Counted from the stretch's first letter, positions 46,040 to 58,021 are shown. The stretch: DNA of 64,000 nt from Diorhabda sublineata (GCF_026230105.1 NC_079483.1:3713312-3777311); one strand, 5' to 3'. Notes: a model not told the origin generated them from the letters alone. Numbers and translations: made by a program.

Positions 46040-46960
46040 CAAAATGTCACAATTTGGATGTATACCGACGATGATATTAATGAAATCATAGAATCAAACA
46101 TACGAAAAAGTACTGTATACAGTGAAAAATTTGTATGGAAAGCATTTATGGAATTTTGCAATGATAGAAAGTATCAATTGGATGCAAATCGGACGGCGGA
46201 AGAATTGGCGTTGATTTTAAAAGATTGGGCTGTGAACATGACAAGAAAACATGGTACAGAGTATTAACAAAACCATGTGAAACCTAACAAATAGGCAATC
46301 TTATGAAGAAATTCAAGTTATTATTCACCCATTCAAACGTGTTGTATTTCAACAAGTAAGAGTTGTCCACGAATCTATACTACGTAATCTGTAATCAGAC
46401 ATTTATGGAATGATAAACCCCTGAAGAGCTGCAACTGAAAATGTATCACATATCCGCGGTAGAATTAGCTTGGCAATGTGGGAAAGCTCCAGTTTGCTTG
46501 AATTACTTTTTTGTATCGAATTGAACAATGATGGTTCTGTAACAAATCGACTAACCAAGGTGGTTAGGTTAGGAAATGTGTACTGAAAGCAAGTTTTTAA
46601 TAAAAAATAACAACAGCAACCTTTGTCCTTTCAGATTATTCAAACAATTGATGTCAAAAAGGGGCCCAAATATTGAAATCGACAGATTATTTATGATAAT
46701 GAATAGTCACTGGAAATCCGAAAATGTTCACTGGTATGATAGCGATTGGTTTGAATATCAAGGAAAAAAAAATAGCAATCACACAAATCGCGGCTAGTCG
46801 ATTCGCCAAAAGTAGGGTACAACAGCAAGAGCTTACAAAAATTACGGATCACAACAATGCCAACTAAATAAAACCTTAGTTGAATATTGACGAAAAACAT
46901 CATAATCAAATTATTAACAGCATACGTATTTGGAAACACATCTTCATCAGTCATAGTAAT
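46040..46960 (+). pseudogene. Crypton/DUF3504-like gene relic
   Basis: The plus-strand frame 46058-46267 reads 'YTDDDINEIIESNIRKSTVY', then 'KAFMEFCNDRKYQLDANRTA' and 'EELALILKDWAVNM'. This is the N-terminal region of KRIN/ZMYM-like proteins derived from Crypton tyrosine recombinases ('AF..FC..R.Y.L....T.EEL...L.DW..NM'). Further on, about 46612-46745 reads 'CPFRLFKQLMSKRGPNIEID' and 'RLFMIMNSHWKSENVHWY', matching the middle-to-C-terminal part of the same family. Stops and frameshifts separate the pieces. Confidence 0.65.
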
Positions 46961-46964
46961 TAAA

Positions 46965-47715
46965 ACGTCTGGATCTTCATTTTGTCCAATTATTCTTATG
47001 TTAACGTATATGTATATATTCCTATAATTAGAAAATTTTTTTTGTCTAAAAAGCCCTCGAACTTTGATAGATACACAAACAACTTTCTTAAGCTTATAGG
47101 AGGTAAGCTTTCGAAATCTGTTTTAAATTGTTTTTGAACAATTATCAATATCTACTAAGAACTAACCTATAAAATACGCTGTTTAAAACTTCCAGTTTAC
47201 TGATAAATCCTTCTGCAGGTAACAGCAGTACCCGGATTTTTTTTATAATTCTATGTTTCATTATGACTAAGTTTACTTATGTTATTCGAGTTTACTTTCA
47301 TGGACTACTATTATGTTAGAATGAAGTCAAAAAAATGAAACTATTATTAAAAAAGTGTTATTATTTTCTTTTAGTAAGTGAAGGCTACTCTCTATGTTAA
47401 TCGATTTTTGGTTAATTAATTGGTTCCTCTTTCTCCTAGAACATAAGATAATTGAAGTTAGTTAGAAGAGAAATTGAAATGAACTTACGTCACCAACGTA
47501 GAAATCGTGAACTATATATAAAAATGTATTATAAGAATATAGACAAAGAGTAGAGTATCTGTTATATAATAACAATCACTTGAGATTGAAAGAACAGCGA
47601 GAATTGAAAAAAAGAGATTCATAAAGAGCAGGTAAGTATAACAAGTATAACATCTTGGAATGTAAAAATAAGACAATAAAGGAACTTAAGGAAGATACCT
47701 ACATGATAAAAACAA
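46965..47715. other. AT-rich, no recognisable feature
   Basis: No motif. May include the 5' leader of the LINE that follows. Confidence 0.35.
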
Positions 47716-48190
47716 TAATAAGAATGTAAAGTAGAACGTAGCAAAGTTGAACTTTCAATAAGTGAGGTTGAAAGAAAGTCATGGAAAGGCTTTGAAGATC
47801 AACTAGGTAATAATAATAATTATAATACCATCAGGAGTGAACTAGGACGCCTAACGGAGTACAAGAATTGTGCACAACCCTCTAAACGCTTGAGAGACCA
47901 CATCAGAAAAATATTCATCAAAATAGGTACTCACACACAGTATCCAGAACATCAACAACATTTGCGTGAGTATATTGATCTGCTTCAGCAGAAGCTGAAA
48001 GCGAAGTCCAAACGTTTATCAAGATACATTAACTGTATAAAGAGGAAGCTACAGAATAATACGATTCATAGTAATCAGAAAGTATTTTACGGGAAACTTG
48101 TAGCTACGCCCAATAAAAACACCAATCAACCTATACAATCGAAACAGAAGTTGGAAAAGTATTGGTCCTCATTGTGGTCAACTCCCAAAA

Positions 48191-48698
48191 TCCACAAGAG
48201 AAATGCCGACTGGATAGCAGACGGAGAGATGCGATTAAGTATTGTTCCGATGCAGATTGATGATTTTACACTGAAAGAAATCACTGACGTAATCCAAAAT
48301 ACTAACAACCTGAAAGCACCGGGAGCTAATAGTAATCAAAACTTCCGGAATAATAAATTCCTGAGCGTACACAGGGAATTAGCGAAGCAGTTTTCTTACC
48401 TCCTACAGAACCCAGAAGATTTTACAACGTTTTTAGCACTAGGTTCCACAAGAGAAATGCCGAATGGATAGCAGCCAAAGAGACGCGGTTAAATATTGTT
48501 CCGATGCAGTTTGATGATTTCATACTGAAAGAAATCACTGACTTAATCCAAAATACTAACAACTGGAAAACACCGGGAGCTAATAGTAATCAAAACTTCC
48601 GGTATAATAAATTCCCGAGCGTACACAGGGAATTAGCGAAGCAGTTTTCTTACCTCCTACAGAACCCAGAAGATGTTCCAACGTTTTTAGCACTGGAT
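48191..48698 (+). repeat. 254-bp tandem duplication inside the LINE
   Basis: The block from 'tccacaagagaaatgcc' at 48191 recurs at 48445 (offset 254). Both copies contain 'acaccgggagctaatag' or 'gcaccgggagctaatag' and 'cagggaattagcgaagcag'. They differ by roughly a dozen or more substitutions, so the duplication is not recent. Confidence 0.85.
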
Positions 48699-48879
48699 TC
48701 CACTTATTTGCTTCTAAAGATCTCCCAGACGGATGACCCCACACAGTACAGACCCATCACGTGGCTACTCACTTATATGATACTTACAGCTTGTATCAAT
48801 AACAGAATTTATAGGCACATCAAGGAAAGTAACATTTTAGCAGAGGAACAGAAAGGTTGCAGAAGATATCACCAAGAGT

Positions 48880-48882
<3 letters not shown>

Positions 48883-48913
<31 letters not shown>
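48883..48913. repeat. (GA)n microsatellite in the LINE coding region
   Basis: About 15 GA units lie between 'QKGCRRYHQEC' and 'NIYTAFVDYKKAF', where intact relatives have a short connecting segment. Confidence 0.9.
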
Positions 48914-48917
<4 letters not shown>

Positions 48918-49984
48918 CCGGAATATATACACTGCTTTCGTGGATTATAAGAAAGCGTTTGATAGTGTACCTCATTCCTGGCTTGTGGAGGTCTTGCAGA
49001 TTTACAAAGTCCACTAACTATTTTAAGTTTCCTTTCAACAACGATGAAGGGATGGGTAACGAACCTACATCTTCAATTCGTCCAAACTCCCTCAGTACTG
49101 ACGAAATACCCATTCGTAGAGGAATATACCAGGGCTACTCCCTGAGTCCTTTGTGGTTCTGCCTCGCAATGAATCCCCTATCTACCATGCTGAATGATAG
49201 AGTTAGGACTGTCTAAGTACAAACTCTACATATCGAGAAAGGCATTGTCATGAACGGAAATGTGCAACTTCCCAGCGAAGATATCGATGGAAAACAGAGA
49301 AACCTAGAAATACCTTGGATTTCAACACCAAAGGAGTGAAGTCACTTATGAAATCCGAATTAAAAGCAGGAAACGTACTCTTTTAGAATCCTGAAGTGGA
49401 CGAAAACAGAGCTAGAGGGTAATCAGAGGTTGACACGAGCAATGATGACGAAGAATAACAACCACCACCTGAAGTTCTCCACTATTAGAACAGCATTACC
49501 CCAAGGTAATAGGTGGAAGAGGCTTAATCGACCTTCTTAACTTGCACTCTCGACAAGTAATGAAACTACGTGAATTCTTTCATAGGAAATCAGAAACCTC
49601 AACTCTACACCGGATTATAACCAAGGCGGATAAGGATTATTCATCCTTCAACCTCGCATCACCAGAATCTGTGTGTGAATAGTGCATAAGTCTTTCGCAT
49701 AATAATGACAAGCGAAAACTAATAATACAGGATAGGAAAAAAAGATAATGCATATTGATTACTGAAATATAAGGACCTGCAGATCAAAATACAGAGAATG
49801 TGGAATCTGCAACGAAAGTGATACCTATTATAATTGGAGCAACTGGGTTTGTAACTAATGTTACTTCCAACACCATCAAAGAAGTTTCGGGAACACACAA
49901 CCTCCTCCAAATACAGAAATCAGTGATACTGAGTACGATACACATAGAAGGAATCAGGTAACACCCTAGGTGCACGGTGTGTAC

Positions 49985-50915
49985 TCGGTGTTACAAGACT
50001 AAAGCACAAGCGATAAGTGCAAAAAATGACAATAAGGGAAACAATGAGACATTTGAAAAAAAAGGTGAGGATTGCAAAATTACTGAATTATAATTTTGCT
50101 GAGTATTTTTCCAAAAATGTATGAATTCATCTAATCACTATATTAAAACATTTAAATTATAGCAGAATCGGTAGCACCAGTCAAGTTATTTTCGAATTAA
50201 TGAAAGAGTTTTCAGTCAATATTATGTCAACATTATAAAGGATAATATAATAAAGAATGCAAATATAAAATCAACATTTTTCATTGGATATAGCAACCTT
50301 AAACCACTCTCTCCTAAATTGTGCTTTTGCTAAAGATCACTTGCTGTTTGGAAGAAGGAAATAAATTTACTGAAAATCTTCGAATATGAAACAAAGAAAA
50401 ATGAAATAATAATGAAAATTAAAGAAAATGAACCTTAAGTTAAAATGAATTGCCAAGAAAATGAAGAAAGAGGATCATACTACTGCCAACAGATTAATTG
50501 TGAACATTTCGAACACTTTCTAAATTAGTATTTTTAATATTTATTATGTAATCTATTTATAGCCGGTCATCAATTTCGGTTCTATTGATCAAAACCTCTT
50601 CATAATCTAGGTACTTCAAACTATTTCTCCAGTTTCTCACGTTTTATACCAATAACCACAAGTTTTTTATATGAAATATACTAAAATAAGAATCAGTATT
50701 TTAATATCTACAATCATAATTGTCAATCAAAATAATTATAATTCATATTTATATTAATAATTGAGAACAAGTTTAGTGAAATTATTTGGTCGATGATTTG
50801 CATTATATCAAAAAAAAATACTTAAAAACGATTATACCTTAAACATTAATTCGTTATCAAAGTCTTAGATGGCAGTCATACATATTCACGCACATATTTA
50901 CACAAAGGCAATTTC
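49985..50915. other. AT-rich, no recognisable feature
   Basis: No motif. The right part would be the 3' flank of the NRF-6-like gene. Confidence 0.4.
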
Positions 50916-50923
50916 GCACAAAA

Positions 50924-51234
50924 TTACATGCTTTTAACTTTTTCTTCAGTCACTTCAACGTCTTCACTTCGTTTCTTCATATTTTTATTTCCAATATAAA
51001 TGTGTCTAATATTTTGGAAAGGTATTTCGATGGTCAACGACAATAAGATAGACAGTCCTATCACCCAAGCGTACTCCCTTAAATTCAATATTGACCAGAA
51101 GAAATTCGTTTCGTTTGAAGATCGAGTCGTACCAACGTTATAGAAAAACACTGGAAATTGTGTCAAGTATACCGTATACGAAATTTTAGTCCAAAGTAGG
51201 AATAATTTATGGGAAAATAAATATCCGGCAGCAA
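50924..51234 (-). CDS. NRF-6-like acyltransferase family protein, last exon
   Basis: An acceptor 'taattttcag' precedes 51234. The exon completes one split codon and runs 102 further codons to TAA at 50924-50926. It reads 'AAGYLFSHKLFLLWTKISYT', then 'VYLTQFPVFFYNVGTTR', then a hydrophobic 'WVIGLSILLSLTIEIPFQNI' and a charged cytoplasmic-like tail 'KKRSEDVEVTEEKVKSM'. The pattern 'F.SW..F.PLS.LTYC.YL.H.PV' and '...LS...E.PF..LE' is the C-terminal end of insect 'nose resistant to fluoxetine' proteins. These are multi-pass membrane acyltransferase_3 relatives involved in lipid or drug transport across epithelia. The similarity is read by eye, and the 5' exons beyond 52626 were not found. Confidence 0.7.
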
Positions 51235-51599
51235 CTGAAAATTAAAAATAAAGTTAAATATTTGAAGTATATAAAGTGAGTTCTTAGGATTATATGGAAA
51301 TAATAAATTGATTTGACATTAAGATAACATCATATCACAATGTTAATTCAATTTTTTTTATAATATATTACACCATATAAATCTGGTCCTGTGCGATTAA
51401 ATGTCGTAGCGTCTTCGTTCGTGCTCGTGTGTAAAGCAGAAAGAGATAATGAAACATCAAAATCAAGTCAATCATTCACATCGAAAATCATATTCATAAG
51501 TTGCTATAAGATTAGAAAAACCTATTTTGAAGAAAACTACGGGAAATATTTAACCAGTCTCTTGTAAATTGGATTTTAACTGTAAATAGTGACCTGACA

Positions 51600-51810
51600 G
51601 CGTTTGTCGATGATTGTTAATCCACAAAATTCCACTCTATGGATTTTATCTCCTTGATGTAGTCGCTGAACCATTTGAATATGATATGGCTACAAACTTT
51701 ACATACTTACTTGTCTAGTACTTTTTGTAGGGTTCATAGTAACAGCGTCAATAATGTCATCTTCCTGCGCTCCATTTATATGTCGTTCTGTTTTTCCACT
51801 AGGAAAAGTG
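51600..51810 (-). mobile_element. Possible Tc1/mariner N-terminal scrap in NRF-6-like intron
   Basis: The minus strand at about 51718-51806 reads 'KTERHINGAQEDDIIDAVTM' and 'NPTKSTRQ', like the 'E..I..AV...P..STR.IA' segment near the start of Tc1/mariner-type transposases. It happens to be bounded by 'cttttcctag' and 'gtaagt', so a small exon is an alternative. Low confidence. Confidence 0.3.
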
Positions 51811-52436
51811 CCATTTTATCGCAAATAATTGAAAATCGACACCGATGTTAGATGATTATGCTTTCGAAGATCAGGAAACCTCTTGTGACATTCTCTAACA
51901 GCACCTCTACCATTACCATTACAAAATTATTAAACAAAGAATATGTCGGTGTATTCTGTGGTGGAAAACGGGCGGCGTTTTAAACGAAATTAACAATAGT
52001 TCTACTAAAGCTAACACACAGGACGAATATGTATTCTTGTATGAGTATATAAATAACGATTGATAATGATAATGATGACAGATAAAATATCAAGAAAGGT
52101 CAATTGTCAATTTGTTTTACTTGAGATTAAGACTATTTTAATGGAGAATGGAAAATTAAACGAATGTATAGTTTTTCTAATACCTGGTGACAGGAAAAGA
52201 AAATGTAGTCGTTATCTAAGGATGTCTTCCATAGTCGTGAGTTCAGGTTTTTAACAAGGATGTTAAGTTCTGTCGGGGGTTCTGCGATTATGAATTATCT
52301 TCAAACTCTACATTAAAATGATAAGTCCAGCATAAGTGCTGGATAATTTACGTGTTACAGCAAAGATACGGCCAACTAAAGCAACACAAATCAATCATCT
52401 TTAAGTAGAATATCAATTATGGTAGTGGAAACTTAC

Positions 52437-52626
52437 TTTTATATCCTAATTGCCATATGAATATTACCCAAGCAAATGAGAAACACCATAAGATGGGCGA
52501 AACTGCTGCATACCATGCTGCATCCTTAGGATCATATACGTAATCTATGGTTCCCATAAATGCTGCTCCAAAAAATGAAACGAAGAAAGTGAAGAGTGCC
52601 ATAGTGTTTCCGACATTTAGTTGAGT
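52437..52626 (-). CDS. NRF-6-like protein, penultimate exon
   Basis: An acceptor 'tatttacacag' precedes 52626 and a donor 'gtaagt' occupies 52431-52436. The 190-nt exon starts in phase 0 and leaves one base, which matches the two bases opening the last exon. It encodes 'TQLNVGNTMALFTFFVSFFG', then 'IDYVYDPKDAAWYAAVSPIL' and 'WCFSFAWVIFIWQLGYK', with two hydrophobic membrane segments. The motif 'YVYDP..A..YAA..R.LW...LAW..F....G' is typical of this family. The last intron is 1.2 kb. Confidence 0.72.
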
Positions 52627-52867
52627 CTGTGTAAATACATAAATTTCAACCAAATATTTCCAGCTTATGACATAAAAATTGGAGAATTTGATAATGATGA
52701 ACGAATTATTTGCTTATAACTCAAAAATAAAAAAAAATCATGATTCTGAAGGTTTTATTCATTCATTTAATTTTTTAAGTTACGTATTGGTCTGTTTGTT
52801 GACATTTTCGTAAGCTTTACAATAAACTAATTCTCCAGTTTCTACAATGTTATGGGTATTTTATTAA

Positions 52868-54508
52868 CAACCCTAGAGTACCAGACCATTATAATATCTA
52901 CGAACGCGCGCACAATTTTACTTCTCCCCGGTAACTTATTTATCGCAGCATTTTGCTGATTTAAGCAGCTTCTTTGCGCCCGGAAAACTATATGTTGTTG
53001 TGGTTAAATTGTTTCGTGAGTTCCACAATTTATTATTGACTATTCGTCGTAAAAATTATGACGGTCTGGTGTACTATTTTTTCAATTTTGTTAGTAAAAG
53101 GTGAGTGTTTCTTTTGCATTTTGGTGTCAGGAGTATAATATTTTCATTTTCCAAGTGAGATCCACATCAAAATATAGAGATAATCGACTTCTTAATGATG
53201 CAGAAATTGCAGCTGAAGTCGAAAAAGGAAAAATAATGAATGGTAGGGATGATGATATTCAATAAATGATTCTGAGGAGAGTAATGATTTAGAAGACGAT
53301 AATATTGGATCAAATCTTATTCAATATGAAATAATTGATTCAAATAATGAAATTGTAGAGTCGAACGGAGATGTCGAGATGTCGATGTCGATGATATTCC
53401 ACTGTCTCGCCTTATCAAGAAATCTATGATAATACAACCTGGCAAAACACAAATGAAGGGTAAAAATAAGCATAAATGGTCAATAATACCAATACAATCA
53501 AAAAGGGTATCTAAAAGAAATATAATTCATTTTATCCTAGGGCCAAAGGTTGCAGCCAAGAAACTTTTGCATCTTAATTTTTTTTGAATTTTATAATTAA
53601 TGGGATAGTTGAAAAAATAAAAGAATTTGAGACATTTCGTGTAAAGCAGCCAAATACAAAACAGAAGATTCAATGACTCCAGAAACATCTAAAGAAGAAA
53701 TTTTGGCTCTTTTGGGTTTATTGATTCTTACAGATATTACATCTTTTGGGAGGTTTGTACAGGGTAACAATGAGTAACTCTCGTTTCGGTTTCTTCCAGA
53801 TTGCTTACGGTTTGACAACAACCTTACTCGAACAGAAAGATTACAAAGCGATCCATTTGCCTAGTTAGAGACATTTGGTATATTTTGATATTTACTTGCA
53901 AAGCAATTGATGAATACTTGCGTCGATATGTATTTATAATGTATATTCCTAACAAACCGTCTAAGTAAGGCCCGATGCGTGTAATGACTTCTGATTCCTC
54001 AACAAAATATACAATAAATGCCAAGCCATATTTAGGAAAGAAGACTTATCATCATTAGCCTTCAGCTAATTACTATTTGAAACATTTAACAGCAACTGTT
54101 CGTGGTACCAACAGAAATATAACCATGGACAAAAGGTGTACGTATGTTAAGGCACTATAAGGAAAAGCAAAATGCAGATACCTCCGGAAATGTTGAATGC
54201 AAAAAATCGTAAAAAAGTCAAGTAGAAATGAGGTGTAATACAGTCAAGTAGAAATGAGGCGTAATACTTGCATTTATTGATCTAATAAAAAAAGAATGAC
54301 AACTAATCATTGCATTGACTTCAAAAAACCAATATGCACAATAGACTGATTTTTTGCAATAAATATATCAATTCAACATCTGCATGTCTAAGCGAATAAA
54401 ACTCATTATACTATTTTAAACTGAAAAAATTGTTTCAATATTAGTTATAGTAACATTTACAACGGAATGGTAATCACTACACTCGCAGAGGGGTCTAGTA
54501 CTCTAAGG
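52868..54508 (+). mobile_element. piggyBac element relic with TTAA flanks
   Basis: TTAA lies at 52864-52867 and 54509-54512. The inner ends 'ccctagagtaccagacc' (from 52871) and inverted 'ccttagagtactagacc' match at 15 of 17 positions. Plus-strand frames carry transposase blocks: 'KNKHKWSIIPIQSKRVSKRN' (about 53464-53525), 'IIHFILGPKVAAKKL' (about 53525-53570), 'MTPETSKEEILALLGLLILT' (about 53671-53732), 'SFRFLPDCLRFDNNLTR' (about 53780-53832) and 'SANYYLKHLTATVRGTNRN' then 'ITMDKRCTYV' (about 54063-54150). These match piggyBac proteins ('P.GP', 'LLRFDD..TR..R', 'GT.R.NR'). Stops and frameshifts make it inactive. Confidence 0.85.
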
Positions 54509-54547
54509 TTAATGGTAGATGCTACTATTATAGTCCATCTATACAAT

Positions 54548-55960
54548 GCGCCCCATATGTATGGAATAAACTCAATTTTAGCTTTATTATGTACTATGTA
54601 AAAAAACCTGAAACAGGTCGATTAAATAATTTCTAACTGAACATACAAAATGCGGTGGAGCTCCATCTTATTGATAATGAATAAATCAATCTCAAATGGA
54701 TTATTAACATCAGGTAAAAGGCGCTGAGAAGTTGATCAAAAAATCTAGATAAACCTCACCATTAACTGTGCCTTCAAAAAATTAGGGCTAATAACTTTAT
54801 TGAATATGAGCCTCACACACCCGGTGAGGGTTTTCTCTGCTCCAATATCTACAGTTCTGTTAGTTAACCGTTCCGTTGAAATGAAATTTTGCTTCACTAG
54901 AAAAAACTATTTTGTTTATGAACTGCAAAAATGCGTTCATTCTGTCCATCATCAATTCACAGAAGTCTTGTATTCTATCAGGATCATCTCCATTAAACTC
55001 CTGAACCAACTGAATGTTGTAAGGGGCGTATTCTTCTTTATACAAAACTCTCAAAATAGATAATTTACTTACATAATTACTCGAGTTGTCATATGCGGAT
55101 TTTCCTCAATCTAACGAATTTTTCATCAGTAAAGTGAACATTTCTATCTGGTTTTTCAATATTTTGTACATGTCTAGTTTCACGAAACTTTTTTCAACTT
55201 TGCTAACTGTAGACTGGGAAACGTGTTGACTAGGGTATTTATGATTAAAAATTTGAGCTCTGGTTTTAGCACCACAACCAATCATAATTAAAATGTCTTT
55301 GCTTTGAGTCTCGGACAAATGAGCCATAATTAAACCTAATACGCTCACAAATATTATAGGTACTGATATATTTAGTAACTCTATATACCTAAATGACAGC
55401 CTATTAGATTGACATGAATTATTTATTTACATTTTTTCTCGATGTTTAATAGAACATATATATAAAAATACCTGATTATTTCGAAAATATATTTTAATAA
55501 ACCAAACAAAATTACTGATGAAAGAGTTAGGTAACGGAAGAAATTAATAAAATAATCTCCGAGGTCATACATAATGTTGTACAGGAATTTCAAAATCGCC
55601 TCGGTTATTATCAAGAAGTGAATGGTGGTTATTTCGAACATTTAATTCAGTACATTCTAAAAATTGTTGGACATAATTATCTTCATTCTACGTAAAGTTT
55701 TCACAATTTTACATCTTAAAAATGAATCTTCTCAGTTATGATTGCACAAAATTTAAAAAACTTCATATTTCTGGACATAGGACTAAAATCCTTTTCCAAC
55801 AAGGTGCCACTTGACCCACTTTCTTATTTCAAATTTTCGAGGAGTTGCTTATAATTCAGATGTGTGTGCTGGAGGGGTATAATATTTTCGTACTGTAAAT
55901 TGTCAACTTAAGAATAAAAATCGACCTGTTTCAGGTTTTTTTCCATACATATGGACCGCT
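54548..55960 (-). mobile_element. Mariner-type transposon with long terminal inverted repeats
   Basis: The right end carries, on the minus strand, 'gcggtccatatgtatggaa' then 'aaaaacctgaaacaggtcga'. The left end has 'gcgccccatatgtatggaa' and 'aaaaaacctgaaacaggtcg', separated by a 37-bp insertion (about 54567-54600). Minus-strand frames read 'MAHLSETQSKDILIMIGCG' and 'YPSQHVSQSTVSKVEKSF' (55150-55325, N-terminal DNA-binding region), then 'YNIQLVQEFNGDDPDRIQDF' and 'CELMMDRMNAFLQFINKIVF', ending 'SSEAKFHFNGTVN' (54860-55020). The usual 'FSDEA.F.LNG' has serine in place of the first catalytic aspartate. The C-terminal catalytic half is deleted. Related to the fragment at 11265. Confidence 0.8.
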
Positions 55961-55964
55961 TTTT

Positions 55965-56900
55965 ATATAGTTAAAGGTAATGTAAACTAAAAGCAAAAAT
56001 TCGATATTCGATTACACTTTTTTTCCTTATTCGAGATTAAAACTGCTGGTTATAGGTAGAAGATTCTTCATAGTCCATCATTTTAAAGTAAAGGAAATTA
56101 TATAACTTCGTTAAATGGAAAGGACCCCGAAAAATTAAGAGTTCGAACATATAAGCCTGCTCCATATATTCGACGAAAATAAAACTATTCATTTATCAAA
56201 AATATATAATCAATCATCAATTTAGTTTCAAATATGTACAAAAATAATATAGATAGACATAATATTGTAGTGCAATTAGAGCTAGTTTTGAAATTATTAT
56301 GGATCTTGTCAAGTTTTCAACCCTAAATAAATGTCGTGTTCAAGATTGTCATGTTAACTGCATCGCAGATCAATCGATCATATTTCATGTTTTTGCAACT
56401 CAATTTAGAATTAGCAGAATTAACTCACAATCACATTGTCTGACGTTATGGTCGAAGTTATCGTATCAGGAACAGTATAATTGTGACGGTTGGTATAGTG
56501 ATATGTTCAAACTGAATATCACCAACGGTACAAGAAATTCTAGGCTGGCAGAGTACATTACCATATTTATATCATTTGGAAATGTGATCAAATATATCAA
56601 TTCTTCTTTTTTCCTTGAAGTAACATCTCTCAAATGACAACTGTCCAATTTTTAGCTACTTTCCCTCAATAGTTTGTTTTCCGGAATTTTTAATAGCCTC
56701 TTTTTATGCCGTAATGATTGTTGTTGCCTCATAAAATAGGAATACCGTGATGCAACATCGCAAAGAGCAATTGAAGGAGATAGTGGACAAAATGAAGATA
56801 TATTATGAAAGTATTCACAATATTTTACATGAGTATCTGAACATGAATAAAATAAAAATAACAACGAAGTAATGACTCAAAGTGTTTGTACAAAGTATAA
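55965..56900. other. Unassigned open frame 56299-56637 in AT-rich sequence
   Basis: A 112-codon plus-strand frame begins 'MDLVKFSTLNKCRVQDCHVN' and has five cysteines, but no domain I recognise. Overlapping minus-strand frames are equally unsupported. Confidence 0.3.
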
Positions 56901-57204
56901 AATATTTTTTCTACGACAGTGCGTTTTAACCCACTTTCCAGCACGCATTTTAGTTTTGAAAGTGTCACTAGTGCGAGAAAGTAAAATTATGCAAATTTTT
57001 ACTTTATTCGATAGTTTTTTACTTCGGAGGTTATAACTATTGTTACGGGTTTGATATCAGTTTGATATCAGTAGCTATGACAACCCAGGCGTGTAATTCT
57101 TACTAAAACGTCAAAGTTGTTCAAAACGTCTTGAAAGTAACCGAATAAGTACAATTTTCTTCTAAATTAAACCACATTAAACCGAATCCGATACAATAAT
57201 ATTA

Positions 57205-58020
57205 ATGGATTCATCCGACGAAGAACTTCCCGAAGCCATTTTGAAGGCTGCAAATGAAGCTAATTCCGAGCTGTTACCTGCTAAATGCAGACTAAGGTAT
57301 GAGAGGCAATACGACCATTTTGTTACATGGTGTAAGGAGAAAAGGGCCAAAACATAAGGAAGAGGTATTTCTGGCATATTTTTCAGACCTAAGTAACGTT
57401 TTGAAATCTAATACATTATGGTCCCGCTATTCGATGGTAAAAAGTTTAGTAAAAATAAAACAAAATTTGGATATAGGAAACTTCCATAAGCTAACGTCGC
57501 TAAACAAAAAAATATTGGTTTTCGAGCACAGAAAGCGCAAGTTTCTACCAAAGAAGATATATCTAGGGTTATGCTAGCTCCCGATGAGGTATACCTGATG
57601 ATTAAAGTGAGTACCATTTTTGCACTGGCTGGCGCTCTCCGCAGATCCGAGCTTGTAAATATCACTGTCGACGACATTCAAGATAAAGGCAACCTAATTG
57701 TTGTGAAAATTTATGATTCCAAAAATCATTCGTCAAGATCATTTATTTTATCTGAAGAAATAAATGATGGACCTATTTAAAAGAACGCAGATTTACGACC
57801 ACCTACCACTCCACACCACCGATTTTTTATTCATTATGGAAAAGAATGGAAAATGCTCAGTCCAATGCGTTGGCGTAAACACTTTTGGTAAGATGCCAAC
57901 AGAGATTGCTGCATATTTACTACTACTCTACTACTGTCGCTGAGGGCTATTTGGAGGACTCCGAGAATCAGAAAAAAAAAATATCAAACAAAATTCTCTG
58001 TACTACAAATAACTTAAAAT
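57205..58020 (+). pseudogene. Crypton-like tyrosine recombinase gene, 5' and middle part
   Basis: The frame starts at 57205 with 'MDSSDEELPEAILKAANEA', then 'LLPAKCRLRYERQYDHFVTW' and 'CKEKRAK'. After a 1-2 bp frameshift it continues 'EEVFLAYFSDLSNVLKSNTL' and 'WSRYSMVKSLV'. From 57571 it reads 'FALAGALRRSELVNITVDDI', then 'NLIVVKIYDSKNHSSRSF'. This is the core-binding plus catalytic layout of tyrosine recombinases, with the first catalytic arginine in 'GALRRSEL'. The segment that should hold the H..R motif is deleted near 57905, but 'STTVAEGYLEDSENQKKKI' (about 57929-57990), with the likely nucleophile tyrosine in 'GY', is still present. It runs directly into the minisatellite. Confidence 0.7.
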
Positions 58021-58021
58021 C

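Larger units (their letters stand above)
47720..49980 (+). mobile_element. R4/Dong-like LINE, decayed
   Basis: The main frame 47890-48471 reads 'YINCIKRKLQNNTIHSNQKV', then 'EKYWSSLW' and 'NNLKAPGANSNQNF'. The second frame (to about 48870) has 'DPTQYRPITWLLTYMILTAC' and 'NILAEEQKGCRRYHQEC'. Later 'NIYTAFVDYKKAFDSVPHSW' (about 48919-48980, catalytic aspartate) and 'PIRRGIYQGYSLSPLWFCLA' (about 49108-49170) follow. C-terminal blocks are 'LREFFHRKSETSTLHRIIT' (about 49570-49625) and 'IQRMWNLQRKVIPIIIGATG' (about 49790-49850), with 'HNLLQIQKSV'. Together these are typical of R4-clade elements related to Dong. The 'ADD' box is deleted near 49215, and a duplication and (GA)n run disrupt the frame. 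Confidence 0.8.

Noticed and set aside
51718..51806. Possible 88-bp exon between an AG and a GTAAGT in the NRF-6-like intron
   Set aside because: The translated 'NPTKSTRQ' segment looks more like the start of a Tc1/mariner transposase, and including it would break the phase match of the two flanking exons.
56299..56637. 112-codon plus-strand frame with several cysteines
   Set aside because: I considered a secreted or zinc-binding protein, but no known spacing, signal peptide or splice partner was found; left as unassigned.
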